Shown: positions 8,522 through 17,896 of the stretch, piece after piece | How positions within the stretch are numbered: the first letter of the stretch is position 1 | Layout of the letters: the number at the start of each line of letters is the position of its first letter | NCBI RefSeq assembly: GCF_012163135.1 | Contig: NZ_JAAVUP010000012.1 | Coordinates: forward strand, 37,598 to 101,597 | DNA length: 64,000 nucleotides | Source: Neoroseomonas oryzicola | GTDB taxonomy: Bacteria; Pseudomonadota; Alphaproteobacteria; Acetobacterales; Acetobacteraceae | Direction of reading: 5' to 3' | Position numbers and translations under genes: made by a program | Notes under the pieces: generated by a model | What the model was told of the DNA's origin: nothing | Databases searched by the model: none | Seen by the model: the letters and a program-made list of their open reading frames with translations, nothing else

Positions 8522-9489
8522 GGCGAGACCTCCATGGCACGGGGGCAGCGAAGGCGATGGCCGTCCATGAGCGTGGCAAGCGGCGGCATCGACTCGCGAC
8601 AGGCGGGAACGGCGATCGGGCAACGCGGTTGGAAGGCGCAGCCGGGCGGCGGCGAGGCCGGATTGGGCGGTTCGCCCGGCGCGGCGGGCGCGACGCCGTG
8701 CGCCGCGAGCCGCGGCACGGAGCCAAGCAGCGCCCGCGTATAGGGGTGGCGCGGTGCGCCGAGCACCTCGGCGGCGGTGCCTTCCTCGACGATGCGGCCG
8801 AGATACATGACGGCGACGCGCTCGCAGACCTGCCGCACCACGGCGAGGTTGTGGCTGATGAAAAGGTAGGCGAGGCCGCGTCGCGCCCGCAGCGCGTCCA
8901 GCACGTCGAGGATCTGCGCCTGGACCGAGACGTCGAGGGCGGAGGTCGGCTCGTCGAGCACAAGCAGGTCAGGTTCCAGCGCGAGCGCGCGCGCGATGCA
9001 GACGCGCTGCTTCTGCCCGCCGGAGAGCTCGTGCGGGAAACGATGCAGGAAGGCGGGCGGCAGACCGACCTCCGTCAGCAGGGCGGCCACGCGGTCGCGC
9101 AGTGCGCGCCCCGTGGCGAGGCCCTGGATGCGGAGCGGCTCGGCCACCGCATCCTCGGCCGTCAGGCGCGGATCGAGGGCGGCGGAGGGATTCTGGTGGA
9201 TGAGCTGCATGCGCCGCCGCAGCGGGCGCATCGCGGCTTCGTCCAGCGCCGTGATGTCCTGCTCGTCGAAGGTGATGCGCCCGGCGCTGAGCGGGATGAG
9301 GCGTAGCAGCAGCCGCGCCAGGGTGGACTTGCCGCAGCCGCTTTCCCCCACGATGCCGAGGGCGGCGCCATGGTCGAGCGCGAGGTCGAGTTCGGCCACG
9401 GCCTGTACGGCGCGCGTGGCACGGAACAGGCCGCGCTTGCCTTCGTAGGTCTTGGACAGGCCCTCGGCGCGGAGCAGCGGCTGCGTCAT
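8518..9489 (-). CDS. Peptide-type ABC transporter ATP-binding protein (DppF-like), operon B
   Basis: This 323-residue ATPase is the second nucleotide-binding subunit of the operon B importer. Walker A is [10 protein letters not shown], the Q-loop is HQNPSAALDP, the signature LSGGQKQR, Walker B LLVLDEPTSALDV, and the H-loop FISHNLAVV (N in place of the commoner D beside the His). The C-terminal oligopeptide extension has GCAFQPRCPIAVPAC. The start is the ATG at 9489, which overlaps the upstream ATPase stop as ATGA. A 24-residue upstream extension is open but proline/arginine-rich and lies inside the previous gene. Confidence 0.92.
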   Translation of the reverse strand: MTQPLLRAEGLSKTYEGKRGLFRATRAVQAVAELDLALDHGAALGIVGESGCGKSTLARLLLRLIPLSAGRITFDEQDITALDEAAMRPLRRRMQLIHQNPSAALDPRLTAEDAVAEPLRIQGLATGRALRDRVAALLTEVGLPPAFLHRFPHELSGGQKQRVCIARALALEPDLLVLDEPTSALDVSVQAQILDVLDALRARRGLAYLFISHNLAVVRQVCERVAVMYLGRIVEEGTAAEVLGAPRHPYTRALLGSVPRLAAHGVAPAAPGEPPNPASPPPGCAFQPRCPIAVPACRESMPPLATLMDGHRLRCPRAMEVSP

Positions 9490-10472
9490 GGCGTGGCGTG
9501 GTGGCAGGCAATGCTGCGGCCGGGGAGGATCTCGCGGCGCAGGGGCTTCTCGCTGCGGCAACGCTCGGTCGCGACCGGGCAGCGCGGATGGAAGCGACAG
9601 CCCCGCGGCGGCGTGATGAGGCTTGGAATGCTGCCGGCGATGCCCTGCGGCCGGCGTTCCGGATGATCGAGGTCGGGCACCGCCGCGATCAGGCCGCGCG
9701 CATAGGGATGCAGCGGGCGTGACAGGAGGTCGGCAGTCGCCGCTTCCTCGACCACCGTGCCGGCATACATCACCGCGACGCGCGCGCAGGCGGCGGCGAC
9801 GACCCCAAGATCGTGCGTGATGAGCATCAGCGCCAGCCCGCGCTCGGCGACCAGGCGCGCAATCAGCGCGAGTACCTGCGCCTGCACGGTGACGTCGAGC
9901 GCGGTGGTCGGCTCATCCGCCACCAGCAGCACTGGGTCGCCGGCGAGGGCCATGGCGATCAGCACGCGCTGCCGCATGCCGCCCGAGAGCTGGTGCGGAT
10001 GGCTGTCGAGCAACCGCGCGGGCTCGGGCAGGCCGACCGCGGCGAGCAGTTCGGCCGCACGCGCCCGGGCGGCGGCGCGGGGGCGCTGGCGCTCCCCCAC
10101 GGCGGCATCCTGGCCGCGGATCGCATCCTCCATCTGCGTGCCGATGGCGAGCAGCGGATTGAGGTAGGAGGCCGGGTCCTGGAACACCATGGAGATGGCG
10201 CGGCCGCGCAGGCGGCGCATCTCGCGATCGGACATGCCGAGGATGTCGCTGCCGCGGAAGCGGATCTGCCCTGAGACGACACGTGCCGGCGGCATCGGGT
10301 TCAGCGCCATCAGGCTGCGCGCCAGCACCGACTTGCCGCAGCCTGTCTCGCCCACGATGCCGAGGGTGCCGCCGGCCTCGAGCGTCAGGTCGATGCCGTC
10401 CAGCACCTGCGCGGTGCCGTCGAAGGTGTCGAAGGCGAGGCGGTAATCCGCGATCTCGAGCAGCGCGGTCAT
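9486..10472 (-). CDS. Peptide-type ABC transporter ATP-binding protein (DppD-like), operon B
   Basis: This 328-residue ATPase pairs with the next gene's product. It starts MTALLEIADYRLAF. Walker A is GETGCGKSVL, the Q-loop FQDPASYLNP, the signature LSGGMRQR, Walker [14 protein letters not shown], the H-loop LITHDLGVV. The C-terminal region has GCRFHPRCPVATERC. The ATG at 10472 overlaps the permease stop as ATGA. The open frame runs much further 5' through the permease gene, but the N-terminal ABC strand fixes the true start here. Confidence 0.93.
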   Translation of the reverse strand: MTALLEIADYRLAFDTFDGTAQVLDGIDLTLEAGGTLGIVGETGCGKSVLARSLMALNPMPPARVVSGQIRFRGSDILGMSDREMRRLRGRAISMVFQDPASYLNPLLAIGTQMEDAIRGQDAAVGERQRPRAAARARAAELLAAVGLPEPARLLDSHPHQLSGGMRQRVLIAMALAGDPVLLVADEPTTALDVTVQAQVLALIARLVAERGLALMLITHDLGVVAAACARVAVMYAGTVVEEAATADLLSRPLHPYARGLIAAVPDLDHPERRPQGIAGSIPSLITPPRGCRFHPRCPVATERCRSEKPLRREILPGRSIACHHATP

Positions 10473-11359
10473 CCGCGGTTGCTCCGCGGATCGAGGATGT
10501 CGCGCAGCCCGTCGCCGAGCAGGTTGAAGCCGAGCACCGCAAGGTAGATGAAGACCCCCGGCGCCATCGCATACCACCACCAGTCGGGCAGATAGCCGCG
10601 CGCGATCGAGATCATCGCCCCCCATTCCGGCGTCGGCGGCTTGGCGCCGAGGCCGATGAAGCCGAGCGAGGCGACGGCCAGGATCGCCTGGCCGATGTCC
10701 ATCGACATCTTCACGATGAGCGGGGAGAGGCTGTTGGGTAGGACGTGGCGGCGCAGGATGCGCGCGCGGGAGGCACCGGCGACGCGCGCGGCCTCGATGA
10801 AGGGTTCCTCGCGGATCGACAGCGCCTTGGACTCCGCGAGACGAACATAGCCGGGCCACCAGACCAGGATCAGCGCGATCATGGCGTTCACGATCCCCGG
10901 GCCCAGGGCGGCGACCAACGCGATGGCGAGCACCAGGCCCGGCACGGAGAGGAACAGGTCCGTGAAGCGCATGATCGCTTCGCGCAGCCGCCCACCCGCG
11001 AGGCCGGCGAGGATGCCGAGGGGCACGCCGATCGCAGCGGCGGCGAAGGTGATGCCGATGCCGACCAGCAACGAAATGCGTGCGCCGATGATGACGCGGG
11101 TCAGGATGTCGTTGCCGACCTCGTCCGTGCCCAGCCAATGCGCCGCCGAGGGCGGCTGCAGCTTGTTCGCGAGGCTCACCGCACCGGCAACATGGTCGGG
11201 ATAAGGCACGATCCAGGGCCCGATCAGCGCCAGCACCACGATGGCGATCACGAGGAACAGGCCGAGCATGGAGGAGAAGGACCGCGAGAGCAGCCAAAGT
11301 GCCAGCCGCAGACGGCGGCGCGGCGGGGCGGCGACGGTTTCCTCGGCGGTAGCGGACAT
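10469..11359 (-). CDS. Peptide-type ABC transporter permease (DppC-like), operon B
   Basis: This 296-residue inner-membrane protein has the OppC/DppC layout: a cytoplasmic N-terminus ending in arginines, a first membrane helix (LGLFLVIAIVVLALIGPWIV), the conserved periplasmic HWLGTDEVGNDILTRVIIGARISL box, and five more membrane segments. The EAA loop reads EAARVAGASRARILRRHVLPN. The C-terminus is NLLGDGLRDILDPR. The ATG at 11359 shares one base with the previous stop (TGATG). It forms the translocation pore with the DppB-like protein. Confidence 0.93.
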   Translation of the reverse strand: MSATAEETVAAPPRRRLRLALWLLSRSFSSMLGLFLVIAIVVLALIGPWIVPYPDHVAGAVSLANKLQPPSAAHWLGTDEVGNDILTRVIIGARISLLVGIGITFAAAAIGVPLGILAGLAGGRLREAIMRFTDLFLSVPGLVLAIALVAALGPGIVNAMIALILVWWPGYVRLAESKALSIREEPFIEAARVAGASRARILRRHVLPNSLSPLIVKMSMDIGQAILAVASLGFIGLGAKPPTPEWGAMISIARGYLPDWWWYAMAPGVFIYLAVLGFNLLGDGLRDILDPRSNRG

Positions 11360-12366
11360 CAGGCCCTGCGCAGACGCGGGTCGAGCACGCCATAGAGGAG
11401 ATCGACGATCAGGTTCGCGATCATGAAGTTCAACCCGACGATCAGCGTCACCCCCATCACCGGCTTGAAGTCGCCCGCGATGGCGGAGGACACGGCGTAG
11501 AGGCCGATGCCTGGCCAGTCAAAGACCGTCTCGACCAGCACGGTGCTGGACATCATCCAGCCCCAGCGGAGGCCGATGATCGCAAGCGTCGGCAGCATCG
11601 CGTTCTTCAGCGCATGCACCATGACGATGCGCCAGGGTGTCACGCCATGGGCGCGCGCGGCCGTGACGTAGTCCATGCGCAGCGCCTCCACCATCTCGGA
11701 CCGGTTCACCCGCAGGATGGAGGCGAGGCAGGGCAGCGATAGGACGATCGCCGGCAGGATGATGTGGGACAGTGCCTCCCGGAACAGTCCGAAATTGCCG
11801 GTCAGCAGGGAGTCCACCAGCAGTAACCCGGTGATGGGCGGGGGCGGTTCCGTGAAGACCGACAGGCGTCCGCTGGTGGGCAGCAGGCCGAGCCAGGTCG
11901 CGAAGGCCAGTTGCAGCAACAGCCCGAACCAGAAGGGCGGCAGCGCGATGCCGGAGACGGCGAAGATGCGCGTGGCATGATCCGCCGGCCCGTCCTTGCG
12001 AAGCGCCGAGAGCACGCCGAGCGGCACGCCGAGCAGCACGCCGAGCGCCATGGCGAGTATCACGAGTTCCAGCGTCGCCGGGAAGTACCGCGCGAGATCC
12101 GTGCCGACCGAACGCCCCGTGGCGATCGAGCGGCCGAAATCCCCATGCGCGAGGTCCGTGAGGTAGCGCAGGAACTGCTCCGGCAGCGGCTTGTCGAGAC
12201 CGTAGTCCCGGCGCGCCTGTTCGATCTGCGACCGACCGGCATCCGGCCCCGCCGCCAGCGCCGCCGGATCCGACGGCGCGACATTGGAGATCACGAAGGT
12301 CAGGCAGACCAGCCCAAACAGCATCAGCCCCGCTAGGCCGATGCGCCGGAGGAGGTAGCCCAGCAC
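11359..12366 (-). CDS. Peptide-type ABC transporter permease (DppB-like), operon B
   Basis: This 335-residue permease begins with GTG at 12366 immediately after the TAG of the binding-protein gene. It has the N-terminal TM helix (GLAGLMLFGLVCLTFVISNV), the DYGLDKPLPEQFLRYL periplasmic motif, GDFGRSI, and TMs around LELVILAMALGVLLGVPLG and PPFWFGLLLQLAF. The EAA region is AARAHGVTPWRIVMVHALKNAMLP, and the terminus is DLLYGVLDPRLRRA. Length and motif order match OppB/DppB permeases. Confidence 0.92.
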   Translation of the reverse strand: MLGYLLRRIGLAGLMLFGLVCLTFVISNVAPSDPAALAAGPDAGRSQIEQARRDYGLDKPLPEQFLRYLTDLAHGDFGRSIATGRSVGTDLARYFPATLELVILAMALGVLLGVPLGVLSALRKDGPADHATRIFAVSGIALPPFWFGLLLQLAFATWLGLLPTSGRLSVFTEPPPPITGLLLVDSLLTGNFGLFREALSHIILPAIVLSLPCLASILRVNRSEMVEALRMDYVTAARAHGVTPWRIVMVHALKNAMLPTLAIIGLRWGWMMSSTVLVETVFDWPGIGLYAVSSAIAGDFKPVMGVTLIVGLNFMIANLIVDLLYGVLDPRLRRA

Positions 12367-13959
12367 CTATCCGCGGGCCCAGAGCGGGTAGAGGTCGATC
12401 TCCCCGGTGAAGCGCACGGGGGAGAAGGTGAAGCCCTGGACGTAGTCGCGCCGCGCCCAGATGCGGTTCGCCACCATGCCGAAAAGCTCCGGCTGGTCGG
12501 CGACGATCTGCGTCTGGATGCGGGCATAGAGCGCCATGCGCTTGGCGTTGTCGGTCTCGCCGCGCGCCTCGTCGATCCAGCGCGACACCTCGGCGTTCTC
12601 GTAGTGCGCGGTGCCGTAATACAGGCCCCAGGAGGCGCGATGGTACTGGTACGCCACCGTGTCGGGGTCGGTGCCCACCGGCGTCACATAGACCGACATC
12701 ATGTTCGGCGATGTCTCGGGCTTCGAGCCGCGGCTCGTCATCGTCGGCCAGGGCTGACCGACGATGTTCACGCGGATGTCGAGCGCGCGCAGGCTGTCGA
12801 GCAGCGCGAGACCGATGCGCCGCGCATCCTCGAGCCCCTGGACGTGCACGTATTCCAGCTCGATCCCGCCATTCGGGAAGCGCGACCGGCGCAGGAAGTC
12901 GCGCGCCTTGTCGAGATCCTTGCGCGGGATGCCAGGCACGTCGATGTGCCCGGCCATCGAGGCGGGGAAGGGGCTCGTCATCAGCACGGCGGCGCCGTTG
13001 TGGATGGCGAGCAGGGAATCATAGTCGAAGGCGTAGGCGATCGCCTTGCGCAGGTTGATGTCCGCGGTCGGACCCTGCTGGCAATTGAACTTGATGCCGA
13101 AGGTGGTCGAGCCCTTGTGGTTCTCCACCACCACGCCCGGCACGCGCGACAGCTGTTCGATGTCGTCGGGCGTGAGGTTGGTGATGATGTCGGCCTCGCG
13201 CCGCTGGAGCGCGGCCTTGCGGGGCGCCGCCTCGCGGATGATGCGGTAGATGATGCCGGACGGCCGGTCGGCATCGGCCATTGGCCAGCCCTTCCAGTAG
13301 TCGGGCACGGCATCGAGGTGCATCAGCGTGTTGGCGTCGAAGCGGCGCAGGCGGAAGGGGCCGGAGCCGGCGGCATTCTCGGTCAGCCACTTGCGGCCGA
13401 GGTCGTCGCCGTCCTGGTTCGCCCTCACCTGGCGCGGGTTCACCACGTACCACCACGGCACGTAGGAAATGAACGGCGCGAAGGGCCGGTCCAGCGTGAA
13501 GCGGACGGTGCGCGCATCGACCGCGGCGATGTTCTCGGGCTTCAGGAAGTCCTTGAGCATCCACGCGATGCCCGCGTTCAGCTTCAGGCCGCGCTCGAAG
13601 GAAAAGCGCACCGCCTCGGCGTCCACCGGGTCGCCGTTGTGGAACTTCGCGTTGCCCACCAGGTGGAAGGTGTAGGTCAGGCCGTCGGGCGAGACCTCGT
13701 AGCGCTCGGCGAGCCAGGGGACGATCCGCGGCGGGTCGCCCTCGTACTTCAGCAGCGCGTCGTAGACGGACTGCTGGATCATCCGCGTGGACCAGTCGTA
13801 GCGCACATGCGGGTCGAGCACCGGCACCTGCTGGTTGCCCGAGAAGACCAGCACCTTGCGGTTGCCGTCGCGCTCGAAGGCCATGCCGATGCCGGGCATG
13901 CCGGCGGTGAGCAATGCCGCGCCGGCCATCAGCCCGCGGCGGGAAATGTCTTGTGTCAT
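12367..13959 (-). CDS. Peptide-type ABC transporter substrate-binding protein (SBP family 5), operon B
   Basis: This 530-residue periplasmic receptor starts MTQDISRRGLMAGAALLTAG, a twin-arginine signal (SRRGLM) with cleavage likely near GIGMA. It shows the family 5 pattern LAERYEVSPDGLTYTFHL, FHNGDPVDAEAVRFSFER, GSGPFRLRRFD, a long central INLRKAIAYAFDYDSLL segment and a C-terminal GFTFSPVRF strand. The ATG overlaps the hydantoinase stop as ATGA. It should set the specificity of the operon B importer, presumably for the compound handled by the hydantoinase and DUF917 enzymes, but binding cannot be read from sequence. Confidence 0.92.
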   Translation of the reverse strand: MTQDISRRGLMAGAALLTAGMPGIGMAFERDGNRKVLVFSGNQQVPVLDPHVRYDWSTRMIQQSVYDALLKYEGDPPRIVPWLAERYEVSPDGLTYTFHLVGNAKFHNGDPVDAEAVRFSFERGLKLNAGIAWMLKDFLKPENIAAVDARTVRFTLDRPFAPFISYVPWWYVVNPRQVRANQDGDDLGRKWLTENAAGSGPFRLRRFDANTLMHLDAVPDYWKGWPMADADRPSGIIYRIIREAAPRKAALQRREADIITNLTPDDIEQLSRVPGVVVENHKGSTTFGIKFNCQQGPTADINLRKAIAYAFDYDSLLAIHNGAAVLMTSPFPASMAGHIDVPGIPRKDLDKARDFLRRSRFPNGGIELEYVHVQGLEDARRIGLALLDSLRALDIRVNIVGQPWPTMTSRGSKPETSPNMMSVYVTPVGTDPDTVAYQYHRASWGLYYGTAHYENAEVSRWIDEARGETDNAKRMALYARIQTQIVADQPELFGMVANRIWARRDYVQGFTFSPVRFTGEIDLYPLWARG

Positions 13960-16900
13960 GCTGAACCCCCGGTCGTTGCCGCCATGTCCCTGTCCGCGCC
14001 TGTTCCGCGTTCCGCCCGCCGCCGCGCGGTGGCGACGGGATCGATGCGCCCGTCCGGCCCGAGCACGACACCATAGTCGCGAACGGCGCCATCGCGCGTG
14101 ATGTAATCATCGTCGAGGTCGGCCTGCACGGCTTCGACCGACCGATCCCACGGGTCGCCGAAGCCCGAGCCGCCGGCGATGCGGCCTTCGATCTCGGTGC
14201 GGGCGTCGAGCAGCGTCACCATCTCGCCGGTTCCGACGTCGCGCGGCGTCGCATCGTCCGGGCCCTTCACCAGGCCCAGGCCGGGCGCGCCGGGGCGGCC
14301 GCCGAACAGCCCTTCGGGCTTCAGACCCCAGCCTTCGGGATAGAGGCCGACCATGATCGGCTCCGTTCCGCCGACCAGGCGCCGCGCGCGCATGCGCTGC
14401 CCGAGCCCGCCGCGCTGGCGGCCAGGCCCGGCGGTGTCGGCGACGAGGCCCTTTTCCAGCACCAGCACGGGCATGCGGCTTTCCAGCAATTCGACGGGCG
14501 TGTTGGCCGCCGAGGTCGGGAAGAGCAGCCCGGACTTGCCGTCCGCCTTGGACGATGCGCCCTGTCCGCCACCCATGAAGAAGTGATCCGACGCGACGCG
14601 GCCCTGATGATTGCGGCCATAGAAGCCGTAGGATTTCGGCAGGCCGGTGAAGGCCTGGACCTTGTCCGGGATCGCCGGCGCCATGGCGCGATACAGGTTC
14701 GGCCCGAGGAACCAGGATAGCCGCGTGCGGTAGGCGACTGATGCGGGCGGTTTGCAGTTCAGGGCCGAGCCCTCGGGCGCCACGACGCTGATCGGCGCGT
14801 AGCAGCCGGCATTGCCGCGTACATTCGGCGTCAGCATACATTTCAGCGGGTAGGAGGAATGCGCCGCCGTCACGTTCATCGTGCAGTTCAGCCCGCCGCG
14901 CGGCAGGGTGGGTGGGGCGTCCACGTGTTCCACATGGATGCTGTCGCCCTTCTTGTGGACGCGGACGCGGTAGCGCAGCACCTCGCCCAGCGGGCGGTTC
15001 TCGATCTCGCTCTCATAGACGCCGTCGGGCACGGCGCGGATGGCGGCGCGGGTCGCGGCCTCGCTGCGGCCCTGCACCACGGCGGCGAGCGCGGCGAGGT
15101 CCTGCAGCCCGTATTCCTCCATGAAGGCCACCAGCCGCTGCGCGCCGAGCGCATTGGCCGTGACCATGGATTCGACGTCGCCCAGCACCTGGTCGCTGTT
15201 GCGGATGTTCTGCGCCATGAGACGGAAGAGCGAGCGATCCGGTCGCCCCGCCTCATACAGCTTCATGGGCGGGATCTGCAGGCCCTCGTCGTAGATCTCG
15301 CGCGCCGCCAGCGGGTCCTTCACGCCGCCGATGTCGCTGACATGGCCGACCGTGCCCATCAGCGCGACCACGCGGCCGTTGTGGAACACCGGCGTGACGA
15401 GGGCGATGTCGAACAGGTGCCCGGCGCAGAGCCAGGGGTCGTTCGTCACCAGCACGTCGCCCGGCTGCAGCGTCTCGGCCGGGAAATGCTCGAGCAGCGC
15501 CTTCACGCAGCGGGTCAGCGTCAGGTTGAACAGCGGCATGGCGCGCGGCGAATGCGCCAGCGGATTGCCCTGCGGGTCGAGGATCTCATTCGCGAAGTCC
15601 TGCGCCTCGGCGATGATGAGCGAATAGGCCGTGCGGCAGACGGTCTGCCACATCTCCTCGACGATCGAGATCAGGCGCGACCACATGATCTCGAGCCCGA
15701 TCGGGTCGGATTCGATGCGCGCCTTGGCGTCTTCCAGCGCCATGCCGGGGGTCACCAGCGCCTCGCCCTTCGCCGCCGCGGCGACGGTGATCCGAAGGTT
15801 GAGCACGGCGTCGATCTCGACCGCGTCGCCGGGGCCGATGATGGTGGTGGCCTCGCGTTCCTCGATGATGGCCGGGCCGGGAATGCGGTCGCCGGGCTTG
15901 AGGCGGTAGCGGTCGTAGACCGGCGTGTCGCGGAAGGCGCCGTCGAACCAGGCCGGGCGGCTGCCCTTCAGCGCCGCGCCGTCCTGTGCGCTGCCGGCGA
16001 CGGCACCCGACACGGTGATCTGCGGCTCCGGCCCCAGCACGCGGACGCGCAGCGAGAGCAACTCGATCTCCGCACCCTCGACGACGCGGGTATAGAGCCG
16101 CTGGTAGGTCTCGACGAAGGCAGCACGGATGTCGGGCAGGCGCGCGGCGTCGAGCGCGCCGTCGGGCAGCGGCACCGCGATCTGGTGCAACTGTCCAATC
16201 AGGCGCATCTCGGCCGAGCGCTCCACGCGCATCGCCGCCTCGGCGACGCCAGCGCCGCGCAGGCGGTCGCGCGCTTCTGCCTCCAGCCCCGCGAGCGCCG
16301 CATTGACGGCCACCCAGTCAGCACCGGCGCCGAGCGGCGCGATCAGGCTGCGCGACTGCTCGAAGGCCAGCGGCGCGGCGAGGAATCCCAGCGCCGAGGC
16401 CGCGCCCGAGGCCGGCGGCACCAGCACCTGCGTGATGCCGAGGATGCGTGCCACGTCCGCCGCATGCGCCGGCCCGGCGCCTCCGAAGGCGACCATGGCG
16501 TAGCGGCGCGGATCGCGGCCCTTCTCGACCAGGTGCACGCGCGCGGCACCCGCCATGGCCTCGCAGACCACGGCATGCACGCCCCAGGCGGCCTCGATTC
16601 CCGACAGGCCGAGGCGCGCGCCGAGCCGCGTCATCGCGGCCTCGCTGGCCGCGAGGTCGAGCGACATTGCGCCGCCGAGGAAGAAACCCGGATCGTAGTA
16701 GCCGAGCAGCAGGTTGGCGTCGGTGACGGTCGCCTCCGCCCCGCCCCGGCCGTAGCAGGCGGGGCCCGGATCGGCGCCTGCGGAATGCGGGCCGACCTTG
16801 ATCAGCCCGGTCTCATCCACGCCGGCGATCGATCCGCCGCCGGCGCCGATCTCGATCATGTCCACCACGGGCGAGCGGATGGGCAGGCCGGAGCCACGCT

Positions 16901-17879
16901 TGAAGCGATGGACGCGCGCGGCTTCCATCATCGGCGCGACTTCGGCGCGACCATTCTCGATCAGGCAGGCCTTGGCGGTGGTGCCACCCATGTCGAAGGC
17001 TAGGGCATCGGGCAGCCCGGCGGCGCGGGCGAACAGCACCGTGGCGAGCGCCCCGCCGGCCGGACCGGATTCCAGCAGACGGATCGGGAAGGCGCGCGCC
17101 ACCTCGGACGCGCAGAGCCCGCCATCGGACTGCATCAGCCGCAGCGTGCCCGCGAAGCCGAGCGCATCCAGTTCGCGCAGCAGCCGCCCCAGGTAGCGGT
17201 CCATCAGCGGCTGCACGAAGGCATTCGCGCAGGTGGTGACGCTGCGCTCGTATTCGCGGATCTCGGGCGCGACCTCGCTCGAGAGGCTGACCGAGACGCT
17301 CGGGAAGGCGGCGCGCAGCACGGCGGCGGCGGCCTTCTCATGCGCCGGGTTGGCGTAGGCGTGGAGGAAGCAGATCGCGATGGCGGTGCAGCCCTCGGCG
17401 ACCAGGCGCGCGCCGGCGGCGCGGACGGCTTCCGCATCCAGCGGCGCGACGATGTCGCCGTCATGGGCGATGCGTTCCGTGATCTCGATGCGCCGGCGGC
17501 GCGGCACGATCGGGTCGGGGAAGCGCAGGAACAGGTCGTAGATGTCGTAGCGCTGCTCGATGCCGAGTTCGAGCACGTCGCGGAAACCCCGCGTCGTGAG
17601 CAGCCCCGTCGTCGCGCCGCGCCGCTCGATCAGCGCATTGGTGACGAGGGTGGTGCCGTGCACCACCTCGGACAGGTCGCCGGCCGCGATGCCGGCCTGG
17701 GCGGTGATGGCGCGGATGCCCTCCAGCGCGCCCTCGGCCGGGTCCTGCGGCGTGGTCAGGCATTTATGCAGGGTGATGCCGCCCGTCGCGGCGTCGAGCA
17801 GGACGAAGTCGGTGAAGGTGCCGCCGATGTCGAAGCCGAGCCGCCAGCGGCCGGCCAGTCGGGGCGGGGTATCGGGCAC
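13956..17879 (-). CDS. Fused HyuA-HyuB hydantoinase / 5-oxoprolinase-like protein
   Basis: This 1307-residue cytoplasmic enzyme joins both subunits of an ATP-dependent hydantoinase or 5-oxoprolinase. Residues 1 to about 700 are HyuA-like: DIGGTFTDF at 17-25, HGTTLVTNALIERRG, HAYANPAHE, LLESGPAGGALA, AFDMGGTTAKACL and IGAGGGSIA. Residues from about 724 are HyuB-like: PIGLEIMWSRLISIVEEM, TNDPWLCAGHLFDIALVTP, NIRNSDQVLGD, and a glycine-rich C-terminus with GGSGFGDP. Two GTG starts exist. The one at 17900 overlaps the iclR stop but has no ribosome site. The one at 17879 has AGGAAGGA eight bases upstream, so I chose it. It is the second gene of operon B, just after the regulator. Which cyclic amide it opens is unknown. 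Confidence 0.9.
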   Translation of the reverse strand: MPDTPPRLAGRWRLGFDIGGTFTDFVLLDAATGGITLHKCLTTPQDPAEGALEGIRAITAQAGIAAGDLSEVVHGTTLVTNALIERRGATTGLLTTRGFRDVLELGIEQRYDIYDLFLRFPDPIVPRRRRIEITERIAHDGDIVAPLDAEAVRAAGARLVAEGCTAIAICFLHAYANPAHEKAAAAVLRAAFPSVSVSLSSEVAPEIREYERSVTTCANAFVQPLMDRYLGRLLRELDALGFAGTLRLMQSDGGLCASEVARAFPIRLLESGPAGGALATVLFARAAGLPDALAFDMGGTTAKACLIENGRAEVAPMMEAARVHRFKRGSGLPIRSPVVDMIEIGAGGGSIAGVDETGLIKVGPHSAGADPGPACYGRGGAEATVTDANLLLGYYDPGFFLGGAMSLDLAASEAAMTRLGARLGLSGIEAAWGVHAVVCEAMAGAARVHLVEKGRDPRRYAMVAFGGAGPAHAADVARILGITQVLVPPASGAASALGFLAAPLAFEQSRSLIAPLGAGADWVAVNAALAGLEAEARDRLRGAGVAEAAMRVERSAEMRLIGQLHQIAVPLPDGALDAARLPDIRAAFVETYQRLYTRVVEGAEIELLSLRVRVLGPEPQITVSGAVAGSAQDGAALKGSRPAWFDGAFRDTPVYDRYRLKPGDRIPGPAIIEEREATTIIGPGDAVEIDAVLNLRITVAAAAKGEALVTPGMALEDAKARIESDPIGLEIMWSRLISIVEEMWQTVCRTAYSLIIAEAQDFANEILDPQGNPLAHSPRAMPLFNLTLTRCVKALLEHFPAETLQPGDVLVTNDPWLCAGHLFDIALVTPVFHNGRVVALMGTVGHVSDIGGVKDPLAAREIYDEGLQIPPMKLYEAGRPDRSLFRLMAQNIRNSDQVLGDVESMVTANALGAQRLVAFMEEYGLQDLAALAAVVQGRSEAATRAAIRAVPDGVYESEIENRPLGEVLRYRVRVHKKGDSIHVEHVDAPPTLPRGGLNCTMNVTAAHSSYPLKCMLTPNVRGNAGCYAPISVVAPEGSALNCKPPASVAYRTRLSWFLGPNLYRAMAPAIPDKVQAFTGLPKSYGFYGRNHQGRVASDHFFMGGGQGASSKADGKSGLLFPTSAANTPVELLESRMPVLVLEKGLVADTAGPGRQRGGLGQRMRARRLVGGTEPIMVGLYPEGWGLKPEGLFGGRPGAPGLGLVKGPDDATPRDVGTGEMVTLLDARTEIEGRIAGGSGFGDPWDRSVEAVQADLDDDYITRDGAVRDYGVVLGPDGRIDPVATARRRAERGTGADRDMAATTGGSA

Positions 17880-17896
17880 GGTCGTATCCTTCCTCG

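Noticed and set aside
6777..8963. A 728-codon minus-strand frame that could be read as one large protein
   Set aside because: Only the last 361 codons match a family (DUF917). The 5' part runs antiphase through the AroM and ATPase genes, and a coupled ATG at 7862 explains the start.
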